From Symbiodinium natans (Eukaryota > Sar > Dinophyceae > Suessiales > Symbiodiniaceae), in the NCBI GenBank assembly GCA_905221605.1, contig CAJNDS010000843.1, positions 1 to 60,832 on the forward strand: 60,832 bases of DNA. The letters run 5' to 3'. Under the pieces are notes generated by a model, which saw only the letters and a program-made list of their open reading frames with translations, was not told the DNA's origin and made no database searches. Numbering within the stretch: the stretch's first letter is position 1; each line of letters begins with the position of its first letter. Position numbers and translations under genes: made by a program. Shown here piece after piece: positions 32,761 to 43,239 of the stretch.

Positions 32761-33065
32761 TCATTCCCCCAGATATGTGGCTGACAGTTAAACAGGCCAA
32801 CGCTTGAAATAACCTAGACCCTAAACCCCTAAACCCTAAAGTCCGGCTGAGGGCTCGCTAGAAACAACGTGAGAGCCCGAAGCCGTCCGAGCGCTCAGCG
32901 AGCGACCTGACCACCCGCCACGTGCAGCCCACGTAAAGCTGTGGCTGCTGAACGCCTTGGCAAGATGAGCACACACAGCCGTGCGCGCCAAGCGGTCGAA
33001 CCCTAAACCCAGGCACCGCGCGCCGGCGCCACCCCCCCCTGCCCCGCCCCGGCCCCCCCCTCCCC

Positions 33066-33269
33066 CGAAACCACCAGCCAGGCGCAAGAGGGCGGGCCGC
33101 TGATTTTGGCCCAAAGAGCCACCGCCTCGATGCTGCCAAGATGCTCCACGCCCCGGCCCCGTCACACAAAGGGGTTGCCAGCCGGTTGCACCGAGACGAA
33201 CTTAAAGACTTTGCCGGCGCCCCTGCACCCGTCCCGGAAAACCAGTTTCATTTTCGGAGGTGGAGCTAG
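33066..33269 (+). CDS. Putative exon, GC-rich, ends with stop
   Basis: An open frame continues through DAAKMLHAPAPSHKGVASRL and HRDELKDFAGAPAPVPENQF to a TAG. Hydrophilic, proline-rich, no family recognised. Overlapping frames on both strands are also open because the region is very GC-rich, so frame choice is uncertain. Confidence 0.35.
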   Translation, partial: RNHQPGARGRAADFGPKSHRLDAAKMLHAPAPSHKGVASRLHRDELKDFAGAPAPVPENQFHFRRWS

Positions 33270-33699
33270 GCAGGAGGTTTGGCAGCGCCCCGTTTTCCGG
33301 CGGCCAAACGGGCAGCCCTGAGCGGGAGCCGGCTCTCACCCGGCCTTTACTGACCTGGAGGTCAAAGCCGGGGGCGGCCAGCCCCCCGTGCCAACATCCA
33401 CCGTTGCTGTCTGAACTGAACGAGGGACACTGTAAGACAGTGGAACAGGACCACCGCGGATAAGAGCACCAGCCAGACTCTGGGGCCGAAACCCTACAAA
33501 GCTATAAGCCGGGTGGTTTGGGGTGGGTGTACCGCAACGCGACGCGCGCGTAGGAGTGGCCCCGTGAAAGTTATATAATCTATAGGGCCCACGACGTTGC
33601 CACACCCTAAACCCTAAACCCATGGAAAACTTCAATGGGCCGTGTCTTTTGTTTCATTTGCGACGACCGAGCTGTTTCCACTGGTGTATATGTACACAT

Positions 33700-33790
33700 A
33701 TATGTATACACACACATATATATATATATACATATACACATAATATATATATGTATATATATATATATGTACACATGTATTTCTACATCT
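33700..33790. repeat. TA/CA microsatellite
   Basis: Alternating ATATATAC/ACACATAT runs with no coding value; the surrounding 33,610-33,970 is AT-rich with no gene seen. Confidence 0.85.
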
Positions 33791-33979
33791 ATTTATTTAT
33801 ATATTCCCGTAACCAAAAACAAAAACACAAACTTCCATCCTGTCTACATTTGTGTGGTTTCCATGTGGTGCACCTAGTTGTGTTTTCTGTTGTTTGTTTG
33901 CACTGCGTAGTGTGTGTTTGACATTTTTGTGCTTGGTTGCACATTTTGCACTTATGTGTTTTTTGATTTGATTGATTGT

Positions 33980-34056
33980 GAGAGAAAGAGAAAGAGAAAG
34001 AGAAAGAGACAGAGAAAGAGAAAAAGAAAGAGAAAGAGAAAGAGAGAAAGAGAGAG

Positions 34057-34149
<93 letters not shown>

Positions 34150-34200
34150 GAAGAGAGAGAGAGAGAAGAGGAGAGAAGAGAGAGGAGAGAGAGAAGAGAC

Positions 34201-34242
<42 letters not shown>

Positions 34243-34330
34243 AGGGAGAGAGGGAGAGGGAGAGGGAAGAGGGGGAGGGAGAGGGAGAGGGAGAGGGAGA
34301 GGAGAGGGGAAAGGGAGAGCGAGAGGGGAA

Positions 34331-34378
<48 letters not shown>

Positions 34379-34425
34379 GGAGAGAGGGAGAGGGGGAGAG
34401 GGAGAGGGAGAGGCAGAGGGAGAGG
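33980..34425. repeat. GA microsatellite, ~440 bp
   Basis: An almost uninterrupted purine strand, AGAGAG with AAAGAG and GGGAGA variants. All long frames here are Arg-Glu simple repeats. Such mirror-symmetric purine tracts can form triplex DNA. Confidence 0.95.
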
Positions 34426-34470
34426 TAGTAGTAGTAGTAGTAGTAGTAGTCGTCGTCGTCGTCGTCGTAC

Positions 34471-34536
<66 letters not shown>

Positions 34537-34629
34537 CAGTAGTAGTAGTAGTAGTAGTCGTCGTCGTCGTCGTAGTAGAATTCGTAGTAGAAATCGTCGT
34601 AGAAATAGTAGTAGAAATCGAAGTAGAAA

Positions 34630-34677
<48 letters not shown>

Positions 34678-34755
34678 CAGTAGTAGTTGCAGTAGAAGTA
34701 GCAGTAGTAGTAGCAGTAGTAGTAGTAGTAGTAGTAGTAGAAGCAGTAAATCCTC
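34426..34755. repeat. TAG/TCG trinucleotide repeat
   Basis: About 110 mostly TAG units, with blocks of TCG and a CAG/AAG-interrupted part. Directly joined to the GA tract. ORFs of poly-Ser, poly-Val or poly-Tyr are artefacts. Confidence 0.95.
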
Positions 34756-35060
34756 ATTAATTTCATAGGCGGTTTCCAGTCATTTCATCGTGTTGTCTTC
34801 GTTCGTATTTCGTGCGAGCCACATAAATCCCTCGGCCATGATCCTTTATAAACAAATTTGATTGGCGCATGCAACCCTCATTAATTTCATAGGCGTTTTC
34901 CAGTCATTTCATGTTTTCTTTGTTCGTATGTGGCGCGAGCTACAGAACTCCCTCGGGCATGATCGTTTATAACTGGCTTCTGCAATCCTCATTGATTTCA
35001 GAAGTGTTTTCTCCTGGCGCTTCTAGTGATTTCATCACTCCGCACGGCATGACCACTTGA
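34756..35060. repeat. ~120 bp tandem repeat, three degenerate copies
   Basis: CCTCATTAATTTCATAGGCG and TTCCAGTCATTTCAT recur at about 34,755, 34,875 and 34,990, each followed by a TTCGTATNTNGNGCGAGC-like and a CATGATCNTTTATAA segment. No gene is apparent from 35,060 to 35,460 either. Confidence 0.7.
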
Positions 35061-35466
35061 TGTTCTTTTCTCGTTGCGTCCCTCTGTCGCGCGACATACG
35101 ACTAACAGGAACAAACGATGATCTCACTGAGAAACCACCTGTGAAGAAATCAACAAGCAAACACACATGAAATCAATCAGTGCTCTATGGACGAAGTTTT
35201 TTATTTATACAGTCTCTTTGTGTAGAGAATTTTATAGCTTATGTAATATAGGAATGAGTAGGAAACTGTAACTTCAATAGGCCAGCACACGCGAGAGCAT
35301 TGAGCGTCATCGTTTGTGCCTCGCGAGTGATAAGATATTCACTGACATGTAAGTATGAATATACACTTGCATACAAAAATATTTGTATTGGGTTTTTTAA
35401 AAGCGATAAGAAGAATCTCAGCTGGCATGTATGCATATATATATATGGCGTTTATACCACCCCTTA

Positions 35467-36037
35467 AAGCAAGGCAAAGCTCAACTGCTGTTCACTGCGA
35501 TTTCGTCATACTTTAGCACCTTCCAGAACCGGTTCTTTGGTATCTTCCCAGTTCTAGACTCTTCGCACAAAATTCGGGCCTCGGCTCTTCTTAGGGTTTC
35601 GGGTTTAGGGTTTAGGGTTTAGGGTTTAGGGTTTAGGGTTTAGGGTTTAGGGTTTAGGGTTTAGGGTTTAGGGTTTAGGGTTTAGGGCACAAAATGCTCT
35701 TCTTCTTCAAATGCCGGGACCCCTGTGAACCTTCAACCCGAAATTCTCAACTTCGGGTGTTTGCGAGCTCTGGGAACTTAGGAATAACCTCATCGGCTTC
35801 GTGACACCAACCGGACCTCGGCGCCCTGCATTTGTTGAGATCAAGGGCATAGGTTTGTTTTTGTTAATCTTTTTTTTGCGGAGTTCCTACTTCAAAGATA
35901 ATGGTTTCTTGGGGAAACTAAACCCAAGCAGTTTAGGGTTCAGGGTTTAGGGTTTAGGGTTCAGGGTTTGTGGCCCCAGGTATCGCAACATGGTCGTCGT
36001 GGAGCGCGAGTCCGGGCGAGCCATTTGGCTTCAGTAG
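35467..36037 (+). CDS. Putative three-exon gene end, unknown protein
   Basis: Blocks at about 35,467-35,592 (KQGKAQLLFTAISSYFSTFQ), 35,732-35,852 (ELWELRNNLIGFVTPTGPRR, then PAFVEIKGI) and 35,979-36,037 (RNMVVVERESGRAIWLQ, stop) look like consecutive exons. The first intron is about 14 TTTAGGG units. The second starts with GTTTG and ends with a telomeric run then GGCCCCAG. The frame join between the first two blocks is unresolved. No family recognised. Confidence 0.4.
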
Positions 36038-36114
36038 TGATCCAACCCCGGGGCCCAGTTTTTAGGGTTTAGGGTGGTTTCTTTGACTTTAGGAGACTCC
36101 TTGAGGGGTTTAGG

Positions 36115-36351
36115 TTGGGATGTTCCCCCTTATACAGTCCTTAACCGGGATTATGGCAACCCCCACTGTACTCCCCCCTAAACCCTAAACGCTAAACCCT
36201 AAACCCTAAACCCTAAACCCTAAACCCTAAACCCTAAACCCTAAACCCTAAACCCTAAACCCTAAACCCTAAACCCTAAACCCTAAACCCTATACAAACC
36301 CTCCTAAACCCTAAACCCTACTCAGGACTGTTAGTATAAGGAGCATCCCCA
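36115..36351. mobile_element. Palindromic element, family 2, with 17-unit CCCTAAA array at its centre
   Basis: The left end TTGGGATGTTCCCCCTTATA with CAGTCCTTAA is matched in inverse by AGGACTGTTAGTATAAGGAG and CATCCCC at the right. Between them, at 36,179-36,318, is a CCCTAAA array. The array-free relative is 53,226-53,323. Confidence 0.85.
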
Positions 36352-36399
36352 GGTTTTAGGGCTAGGGCTCAGGGACCAGCATAATTTGCAACAAAAGCA

Positions 36400-36507
36400 G
36401 ATTTAGGGTTTAGGGTTAGGGTTTAGGGTTTAGGGTGTAGGGTTTAGGGTTTAGGGTTTAGGGTTTAGGGTTTAGGGTTTAGGGTTTAGGGTTTAGGGTT
36501 TAGGGGG
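36400..36507. repeat. TTTAGGG array, ~14 units
   Basis: Nearly pure TTTAGGG, opposite in orientation to the array ending at 36,318, only 80 bp away. Confidence 0.9.
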
Positions 36508-36606
36508 TCCTAGGAACCACCGATGCATGTCCTTGAGATGCGAAACCCGGCGCAGGGCCACAAAGTCCGTCTCGCTCATGAGGCTTTGGAAGGAAGACTC
36601 CCCTCC
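36508..36606 (-). CDS. Putative minus-strand exon, F-box-like
   Basis: The minus strand reads ESSFQSLMSETDFVALRRVS, then HLKDMHRWFL before the TTTAGGG array. The spacing of hydrophobic residues (SLMSETDFVALRRVSHLKDM) weakly recalls an F-box helix pair. This is a faint resemblance over 33 codons, not an assignment. Confidence 0.3.
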
Positions 36607-36945
36607 CCTAACCTACCGCCTAAGTTGAACTACTCCAATGAAAACTTACACAAAAACAAGTAAGTAAATCAGTATATACATATAATGCATACGTACACAC
36701 ACTACAGGGAAGTATTACATGTTAGGGGGCCGGCGACTTAGGTATTGCAAGCCTTGCGACTTGTCCACAGGCGAAGCAGAAGGTTGCTCGCCGTAGGGTT
36801 GGTGGTTTTGCCCATCTTAGGGCAGTTCAGGGGCTTGTAAGTGGGTTCTAAGAACAGTTATAATTGGTTAGCAAGTACCCTGAACCTCCAAGTAGGGTGT
36901 GTACTTCAACCCAAACCCTAAACCCCCGGCCCTAAGCCTTACAGG

Positions 36946-37059
36946 GTTTACTGCCCTGCAGCCCAGATTCTACAGAGCATGCTCAAGGAGCAGATTTCCA
37001 TCCGTCTGTACAAGGCCAGCGAACAGTGCTGGTCGAACGGGGTCCCCCCGATAGTTTGA
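36946..37059 (+). CDS. Putative terminal exon
   Basis: After CCTTACAG the frame AQILQSMLKEQISIRLYKAS continues with EQCWSNGVPPIV to a TGA at 37,057. An acceptor-like motif and a stop support a last exon; product unknown. Confidence 0.4.
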   Translation, partial: VYCPAAQILQSMLKEQISIRLYKASEQCWSNGVPPIV

Positions 37060-37720
37060 ACTCGATGCACTTTGGGTCTTCGAAGGGTTTAGGGTTTAGG
37101 GTTTGGGGTCCCTCTCTATCTTTTCGTGAACCATAAAACCTCCCTTAAATCTGACAAGCCCAAACTAGATGTCCTGAGTCCTAAGATCCCGAGAATGATC
37201 ACCGTAAGGAAAGTAGGCACAGGGAGTCGCTTCCTAAGGCCTACTCCGTACTCCGAATTCTAAGCCCTTGCAGCCTGGGCCCAAGACGTCCACTTACCAC
37301 TTAGTGGCTCCAGAGCTAACGGGTTCGTAATTGGGAATAAGCCTGTACAATCCCGCATTGGAGGTTGAAATGCGGATACATGGGGGGGTACAAGATGCCT
37401 AAAGAGCTCGTAAGTCTCAAGCACACGATGGCCTCTTCCCCTAGGCCTAAACCCTCAACTCTAAATCTTATAAAGCCCCTTGTAGCCACCAGCATCCCCC
37501 CCCCCCCCCCCTCAAGCCTCCTACGTAGCTTACGAAGAAACCCTAAACCCTAAACCCTACACCCTAAACCCTAAACCCTAAACCCTAAACAGCGGTCCAG
37601 GAATTCATGGAGGCCCTACCACCTCAGTATCCTGGTTTCTAGTTTAAATCAAGTCTTTCTTCCTGGAAGCACGTAGATCGTGCCGAGTCAAGCCGGCATG
37701 GTGAGGACTCCGCTCTAGCC

Positions 37721-38046
37721 GCCAGCAGAGTCGCTGGGGCAGGCAGGAAGGCCTGCTCAAGCACAGACAGCGGTGACAGAGGAGCTGGACAAACCCAAGA
37801 GTCCCAAAGAGCCCAAGATTGCTTAATTAAGCAATATACCTTAAATCATATAGGGGTCCTAAAATGATTTAAGGAATATTCCTTAATTAAGCAATATTGG
37901 GCTCTTTGGGGTGTCCAGCCCCTGAAGAAGGAAGAGCCGACACGCAAGGCTGACGAGTGGGGGACCGCAACCATCCCGCCAGCAAGCCTTCCGGCTCAGC
38001 TGGCTTGGCACTCCGCCCCGCTCTCACGAGTCAAGCCAGAACAATG
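37721..38046 (+). CDS. Putative last two exons split by a palindromic element
   Basis: The block 37,721-37,802 reads PPAESLGQAGRPAQAQTAVT, then EELDKPKS. After a 108 bp palindrome, 37,911-38,046 reads QPLKKEEPTRKADEWGTATI, then a proline-rich tail to a TGA. The coding-like blocks lie exactly against both ends of the palindrome, so it may be an intron or a recent insertion. Unknown protein. Confidence 0.4.
37803..37910. mobile_element. 108 bp palindromic element, family 3, copy A
   Basis: The ends are CCCAAAGAGCCCAA and its complement. Inside, TTGCTTAATTAAGCAATAT is repeated in inverse. Its reverse complement is nearly identical to copy B at 41,228-41,336. Confidence 0.85.
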
Positions 38047-38335
38047 ACCTTTGGGGGTTTACGAAATAGGAGACCCCCAATATAGATCCCCAAGATTCGA
38101 AGAAGCCAATAAGGAAGCCCTAAACCCTAAACCCTAAACCCCTAATTTCGGAAACCCCCATAGAACTCAAGTGGAGAGGGACTCTGGGAAGGTGGGGTGA
38201 TGCTAGTTGCAGAATGGTCCCTACAAATCGCCGGCCCAAGCCACTCGTAAACCCTAAACCCCTAAACCTCTCAACCCCTAAACCCCTCATAAACCCCTCA
38301 ACCCCTAACCCCTAAACCCTAAACCCTAAACCCCA

Positions 38336-38449
38336 TGAGAGCCGCAAAAAAGAGGATGACCGCAACTACTTCTTCACAAAGCACAAGTCCATCGCCGTGC
38401 CGTTATATTGGAGGCCGCACTTGGGCGCTGCGAGCCTCTTTTCGAGTCT
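38336..38449 (+). CDS. Putative exon
   Basis: The frame ESRKKEDDRNYFFTKHKSIA, then VPLYWRPHLGAASLFSSLL, ends at a GTTTTTTC that could be a donor. It is flanked by CCCTAAA on the left and TTTAGGG on the right. Unknown product. Confidence 0.4.
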
Positions 38450-38619
38450 TCTTGGTTTTTTCAGTGTAGGGTTTAGGGTTTGGGGTTTAGGGTTTAGGGC
38501 TTAAGGGCTTCTCTCGTTCTTGGGCCGTGGGCTTAGGATTTGGGGCTTTTGAAGTTCAAGGTTTGGGCTCTGGGGCTTTGGGGGTTCTGAGAGGCAGAGT
38601 GTCTTGGCGTTGGAAGCTC

Positions 38620-38815
38620 TATAGGGTTTAGGGTTTAGGGTTTAGGGTTTAGGGTTTAGGGTTTAGGGTTTAGGGTTTAGGGTGGTTTCCAGTGCAAAGG
38701 AATCCTCGGGCTCCAGCAACCCCATTGCGGAGCCTGAGCTCTTGCCTTTGAGGGAACCCCAAATTTAGGGTTTAGAGTTTAGGGTTTAGGGTTTAGGGTT
38801 TAGGGTTTAGGGGCT
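38620..38815. repeat. Two TTTAGGG arrays flanking a 75 bp exon-like piece
   Basis: Runs at 38,620-38,688 and 38,765-38,813 flank a segment that after TTTCCAG reads KESSGSSNPIAEPELLPLRE. This is a compact example of the array/exon/array pattern. Confidence 0.7.
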
Positions 38816-39534
38816 TAATCACTTAGGGTTTAGCTTAGGACGGGCTTCGGGTTTTGGGGTTTCGGGCTTTGCGGCCGCGAGAACACTGCAGCCACACACA
38901 AGCACTTTTGGAGGCTTGCTCGGTAAGGTCTTGACAGGATGCCCCCCCCCCCCCCCCCCCCGAAAGAAGGAAACGCGATATTTAGACATGGGGTTAGGGT
39001 TTACGGTTTCGGGTTTAGGGTCTGTAGGGGGGGGGGGGGAATTCTCTAGATCATCGTGGGTCCTTTGTACAAGGTGCAGGGGACCCAGAAAAGGACCCTC
39101 ATTTAGAGAAGTACCCATATCCAAACTAAGCCCTGTAGCTAATCCCATCATCGTTTGTGCATGCATGCTGGTGATGTGGGTTCACTGGCAGCTCGGATGA
39201 AGCACCTGGAACTGGGGTAGTAGACATACAGATGAAGCCTCGACTACCCTGAACCCTAAAACGCCGAAACCCTATAAACCCGAAACCCTAGAAGCCCTGA
39301 ACCTCAAACCTCAAACCTCAAACCTTATAAACCCTAAACCCCAAAGCCTAAACCCTAAACCCTATAAACCCTATAAACCCTATAAACCCTAAGCCGTAAT
39401 TTACGAATTGAGAGAGGACTGACTCTCTGTCAGGATGGACACGAAGAACGCAACGGTGGCAGAGCGGCAGCTGCCAGGAGCCCAGCAAGAGGGGCAGTGG
39501 GGTTTGAGGTTTAGGGTTTTGGGTTTCGGGTTTA

Positions 39535-39622
39535 GCGTGTAGAGTGTAGGGTGCAGGGCGTAGGGCGTAGGGCGTAGGGCGTAGGGCGTAGGGCGTAGGG
39601 CGTAGGGCGTAGGGCGTAGGGT
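39535..39622. repeat. Variant telomeric array, GTAGGGC units
   Basis: About ten seven-base GTAGGGC units, a variant found nowhere else in the window. Because it is a seven-mer that keeps GGG, it probably arose from a TTTAGGG seed and then expanded. Confidence 0.85.
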
Positions 39623-39774
39623 TAGTGTGGGGAGGGGCGTTTTGTATATGCCCCGAAAGACCAGCTGCTGCCGCAACAACAGCGACAGCCCATGAATACC
39701 CCGTAAGGGCAACAGGCTAAAGGCCCATGTCAGGGGCTATATACCGGAACCCGAGAATGCCCCTGGTTTTTCCC

Positions 39775-39895
39775 CAAACCCCAAACCCCAAACCCCAAAC
39801 CCCAAACCCCAAACCCCAAACCCCAAACCCTAAACCCTAAACCCTAAACCCCAAACCCCAAACCCTAAACCCCAAACCCCAAACCCTAAACCCCA
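39775..39895. repeat. Variant telomeric array, CCCCAAA units
   Basis: About seventeen seven-base units, mostly CCCCAAA with CCCTAAA interspersed in blocks. Confidence 0.85.
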
Positions 39896-39896
39896 G

Positions 39897-39988
39897 GCTC
39901 AGCTCTATGCAGAGCACCTTCCGCGGCCTGGACGCCGGGTTCTTCGCTTGCATGATCCTGGGCGTCCAGAGCTCAGAGAAGGGCTTTT
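39897..39988 (+). CDS. Putative exon
   Basis: The frame SMQSTFRGLDAGFFACMILG then VQSSEKGF lies between a CCCCAAA array and a TTTAGGG-like tract. Moderately hydrophobic; unknown. Confidence 0.35.
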
Positions 39989-40837
39989 GGGGTTCAGGAT
40001 TTAGGGTTTAGGTCTTAATTCGGGTTTAGGGTTTAGGTTTTAGGGTCTAGGGTCTAGGGTTTAGGGTTTAGGGTTTAGGGTTTAGGGTTCAGGGTTTAGG
40101 GTTTAGGGTTTAGGGCGCACGTTCGGAGAAAGAAGCCCAAGCCCTAAACCCTGAATTCGGGTTCAGGGTTTAGGGTTTGAAGTCAACTTGTTGCTGACTT
40201 GTTGAGCCCCTCAAAACCAGGGGTTGGGTAACCTTTATCTTTGGGTACTATAAATCCCCTTAAAGCCCAAATGGCTACCTTTTTGCCCCTAGGGAACTCA
40301 GCACCTGAGATTAGGAGTGGTTTAGGAGTAGGGTTCAGGGTTTGGGCGCTCGCTTCTAGGAGCTGGTGGTGGTGGTACTATCTCCATCTTTTCGGGTTTA
40401 GGGTTTAGGGTTTTTAGGGTTTAGGGTTTAGGATTAGGGTTTAGGGTTCAGGGTTCAAGGTTTAGGGTTTAGGGTTTAGGGTTTAGGGTTTAGGTCCCCT
40501 AAATAAAGTCCAAGGGGGCACGAAAAGCAAGAAGATCGTGGGTTTTTAGTTCGGTCGCTGCGTGTCAAGCTAGACTTCTTAGGGTTTAGGGCTCGTTTCC
40601 TTTCCGCTAAACCCTAAACCCTAAACCCTAAACCCTAAACCCTAAACCACAAACCCTAAATGCTCCACAGCGTCTTTGCGCTAAGCCAAGGTTGCAAGCT
40701 CTTGCCCATGCAGCTGATGGCACTTAAGCCTTGATCCCTAAACCCTAAACCCTAAACCCTAAACCCTAAACCCTAAACCCGAAACCCTAAACCCTAAACC
40801 CTAAACCCTTAACCCTAAGCCGTCCACCGCCCCTCAA

Positions 40838-41167
40838 CAGTGGTGATGCTGACATTCAGACAGAAAGCAGCGGGATAAAGCGGCCCAGGGCTGCACTTGC
40901 AGTGTTGGGTTTAGGGTTTAGGGTTTAGGATTTAATCGGGTTTAGGGTTTAGTGTTTAGGGTTTAGGGTTTAGGGCTTAGGGCTTAGGGCTTAGGGTTTA
41001 GGGGTTGCAGGCTCAGTCTCCTGAGCGATGAAATCCGTGGCTCCGTTACCCTGACGTTTCGCGATGGCCGGAAAATTCGAAGCCTTCTGCTGCCTCTTAG
41101 CACCAGCTACTCATCCCACCATCGACCCCGGCTGTATCTTCAAGGGCAACTTTGTCCTAATCCATAG
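40838..41167 (+). CDS. Putative two-exon gene end with a telomeric-array intron
   Basis: The first block (DADIQTESSGIKRPRAALAV then L) ends at TTGGGTTTAGGG. The second begins after GGGGTTGCAG at 41,008 and reads LLSDEIRGSVTLTFRDGRKI, then RSLLLPLSTS and on to a TAG. The 100 bp between is TTTAGGG and TTAGGGC units, so the intron would be entirely telomeric, with its GT supplied by GTTTAGGG. Unknown product. Confidence 0.45.
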
Positions 41168-41227
41168 GTTTCGGCCCCAAAAGCTGCATGAGGGGCTTCG
41201 GCAAACCCCCTAACCCCTCAACCCTAA

Positions 41228-41336
41228 CCCAAAGAGCCCAATATTGCTTAATTAAGGAATATTCCTTAAATCATATTCAGGACCCCTATATGATTTAAGG
41301 TATATTGCTTAATTAAGCAATATTGGGCTCTTTGGG
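41228..41336. mobile_element. 109 bp palindromic element, family 3, copy B
   Basis: Starts CCCAAAGAGCCCAATATTGC and ends with its complement. Inverted relative to copy A 3.4 kb away; the centres differ mainly at GGGGTCCTAAAA versus GGGGTCCTGAATA. Confidence 0.85.
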
Positions 41337-41337
41337 A

Positions 41338-41580
41338 ACCCTGTGGCCCACTGCTGACTCTCGCTAAGGGCGTTTGCTTGGCCGCCGCCTCAGCGTTTTC
41401 AACACAGCCTAGGGTCTAGGGTACCCTAAACCCTGAACCCTGAACCCTAAACCCTAAACCCTAAACCCTAAACCCTAAACCCTAAACCCTAAACCCTAAC
41501 TTTGCGTTGAAACGCCTACAGCTTTGCTGCGGCTTTGGGGTGTGGAATCTTGTCGAGAGTTTGCTGAGTTGCGAAGCTTC
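41338..41580 (-). CDS. Putative minus-strand exons
   Basis: Minus-strand blocks at about 41,516-41,580 (FATQQTLDKIPHPKAAAKL, stop) and 41,338-41,400 (VENAEAAAKQTPLARVSSGP) lie on either side of a CCCTAAA array. The stop in the first makes them parts of different frames or genes. Weak evidence only. Confidence 0.25.
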
Positions 41581-41589
41581 TGTACATGA

Positions 41590-41715
41590 GGATTGGGGAA
41601 CTGCACACGTATAAATGTACATGTCCATGTGTATATACGTGTATATATATGTATATATATATATATGTGGTCACCCCCCCCAATGGACCCACCGCGGGCC
41701 TTGATCTTTGCAAAA
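41590..41715. repeat. TATA microsatellite with GGACCCACCGCGG side, copy A
   Basis: A TATATG/ATATAC run is followed by GTCACCCCCCCCAATGGACC and CACCGCGG. The same junction is found inverted at 44,284-44,450, so a defined element carries the microsatellite. Confidence 0.7.
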
Positions 41716-41849
41716 GTACCGCAAATACCGATAAACCCTATGCTGTCTGGTGATTTTCCGGTGACCGGATTTTTGACTGTATTCCTTAATTCACCCTCTC
41801 ACACACGCACGGAGGGTTTTTCTTTCTGTTGGCTTTTGTTTATAATTTA

Positions 41850-43235
41850 AGATCTAGGCATTTAAACCTAAGCCTGCAAAAAAAAACCTTAACCTTTAAA
41901 CCCTGTAGGGTTAAGGTTTAAAGGTTAAGGGTTTAAGATTTAGGCATTTGAACCTATGCCGGTAATTAAAGCTAAGCCCTTAACCTTTAAATTCTATCGG
42001 GTTGAGATTTTTACAGCTTTAGGGTTTAAGATGTAGGCATTTAAACCTAAGCCTGCAACTAATTTTAAACCCTTAACCTTTAAACCCTGTAGGGTTAAAG
42101 TTTAGAGGCTTAGGGTTTAATATTTAGCCATTTAAACCTGTAGCCAAGCCCTTAACCTTTAAACCCTATAGGGTTAGGATTTTTAAAGGTTTAGGATATA
42201 AGATGTAGGCATTTAAACCTAATTAAGCCTGCAACTAATTTTAAACCCTTAACCTTTAAACCCTGTTGGGCTAAGGTTTAAAGGTTTCGGGCTTAAGATT
42301 TAGGCATTTAAACCTATTCCGGCAATTTACGCTAAGCCTCTAACCTTTAAACCCTATAGGGTTAAGATATTTAAAGGTTTAGGGTTTAAGTTTAAGGTTT
42401 AGGTATTTAGACCTATGCCGGCAGTTCATATTGAACCCTTAACCTTAAACCCCATAGGGATGAGATTTAAAGGTTTAGGATTCTTTACTTAGACATTTAA
42501 ATCCAAGCTGACGATTCAACCTAAACCCTTAACCTTTAAACCCTATAGGGTGAAGGTTTAAAGTTTTAGGGTTTAAGATTCAGACATTTAAACCTAAGAC
42601 AGCGATTAACACTAAGCCCTTAACCTTTAAACCCTATAGGGTTAAGGTTTAAAGGTTTGGGGTTTAAGATTCAGGCATTTAAAGCTAAGTATGTAATCAA
42701 TTTGTCACCCTTAACACCTCTAAACTCTGTAGTGTGAAGGTTTAAAGGCTTAGGGTTTAAAAAAACCTAAGCCCCCTAAGCCCATAGAGTTTAAACCTTA
42801 AGGGTTTAAGGTTTACGCATCTATTCCTTAACCCTAAACCCTCTAGGGTCAGGACCCTAAAGCCCTCGGCAATCAAGCCTAAACCCTTGACCTTCAAACC
42901 CCATAGGATGAAGGTTTAAAGGTTTGGGGTTTAAGACTTAGGCATTTAAACCTAGAGGGCATTTAAGCCTTAATCCTAAACCCTTTAGGGTCAGAACCTT
43001 AGCACCCTATAGGGGTCTAGCACGTTCAAAGGCTTGAACCCTACAGGCGCTGAAGGTATACATGTCCTATCGGTTTTTAAACCATTACACCCTGTAAGAA
43101 GGTTTAGGGTCTTTTCGGGGTCTATCTCTAAATTTCTCACGGGGTTAACCCTGCAGGGTTTAAAGTTAAATGTTTAGGGTTAAAGGTTAAGGCAATACCT
43201 ATAGGATTAGAACCTTATAACCCTGCAGTGCATGA
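41850..43235. repeat. ~110 bp tandem repeat rich in AACCTTTAAACCC dyads
   Basis: About a dozen degenerate copies contain GGCATTTAAACCTAAGCC, CCCTTAACCTTTAAACCCTA and GGGTTAAGGTTTAAAGGTT. The last two form an internal palindrome in most copies. No gene; all frames are closed frequently. Confidence 0.85.
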
Positions 43236-43239
43236 GGCT

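Noticed and set aside
33914-34768. Frames of 262-284 codons rich in Arg-Glu, Val, Ser or Tyr
   Set aside because: Translations of the GA and TAG simple repeats.
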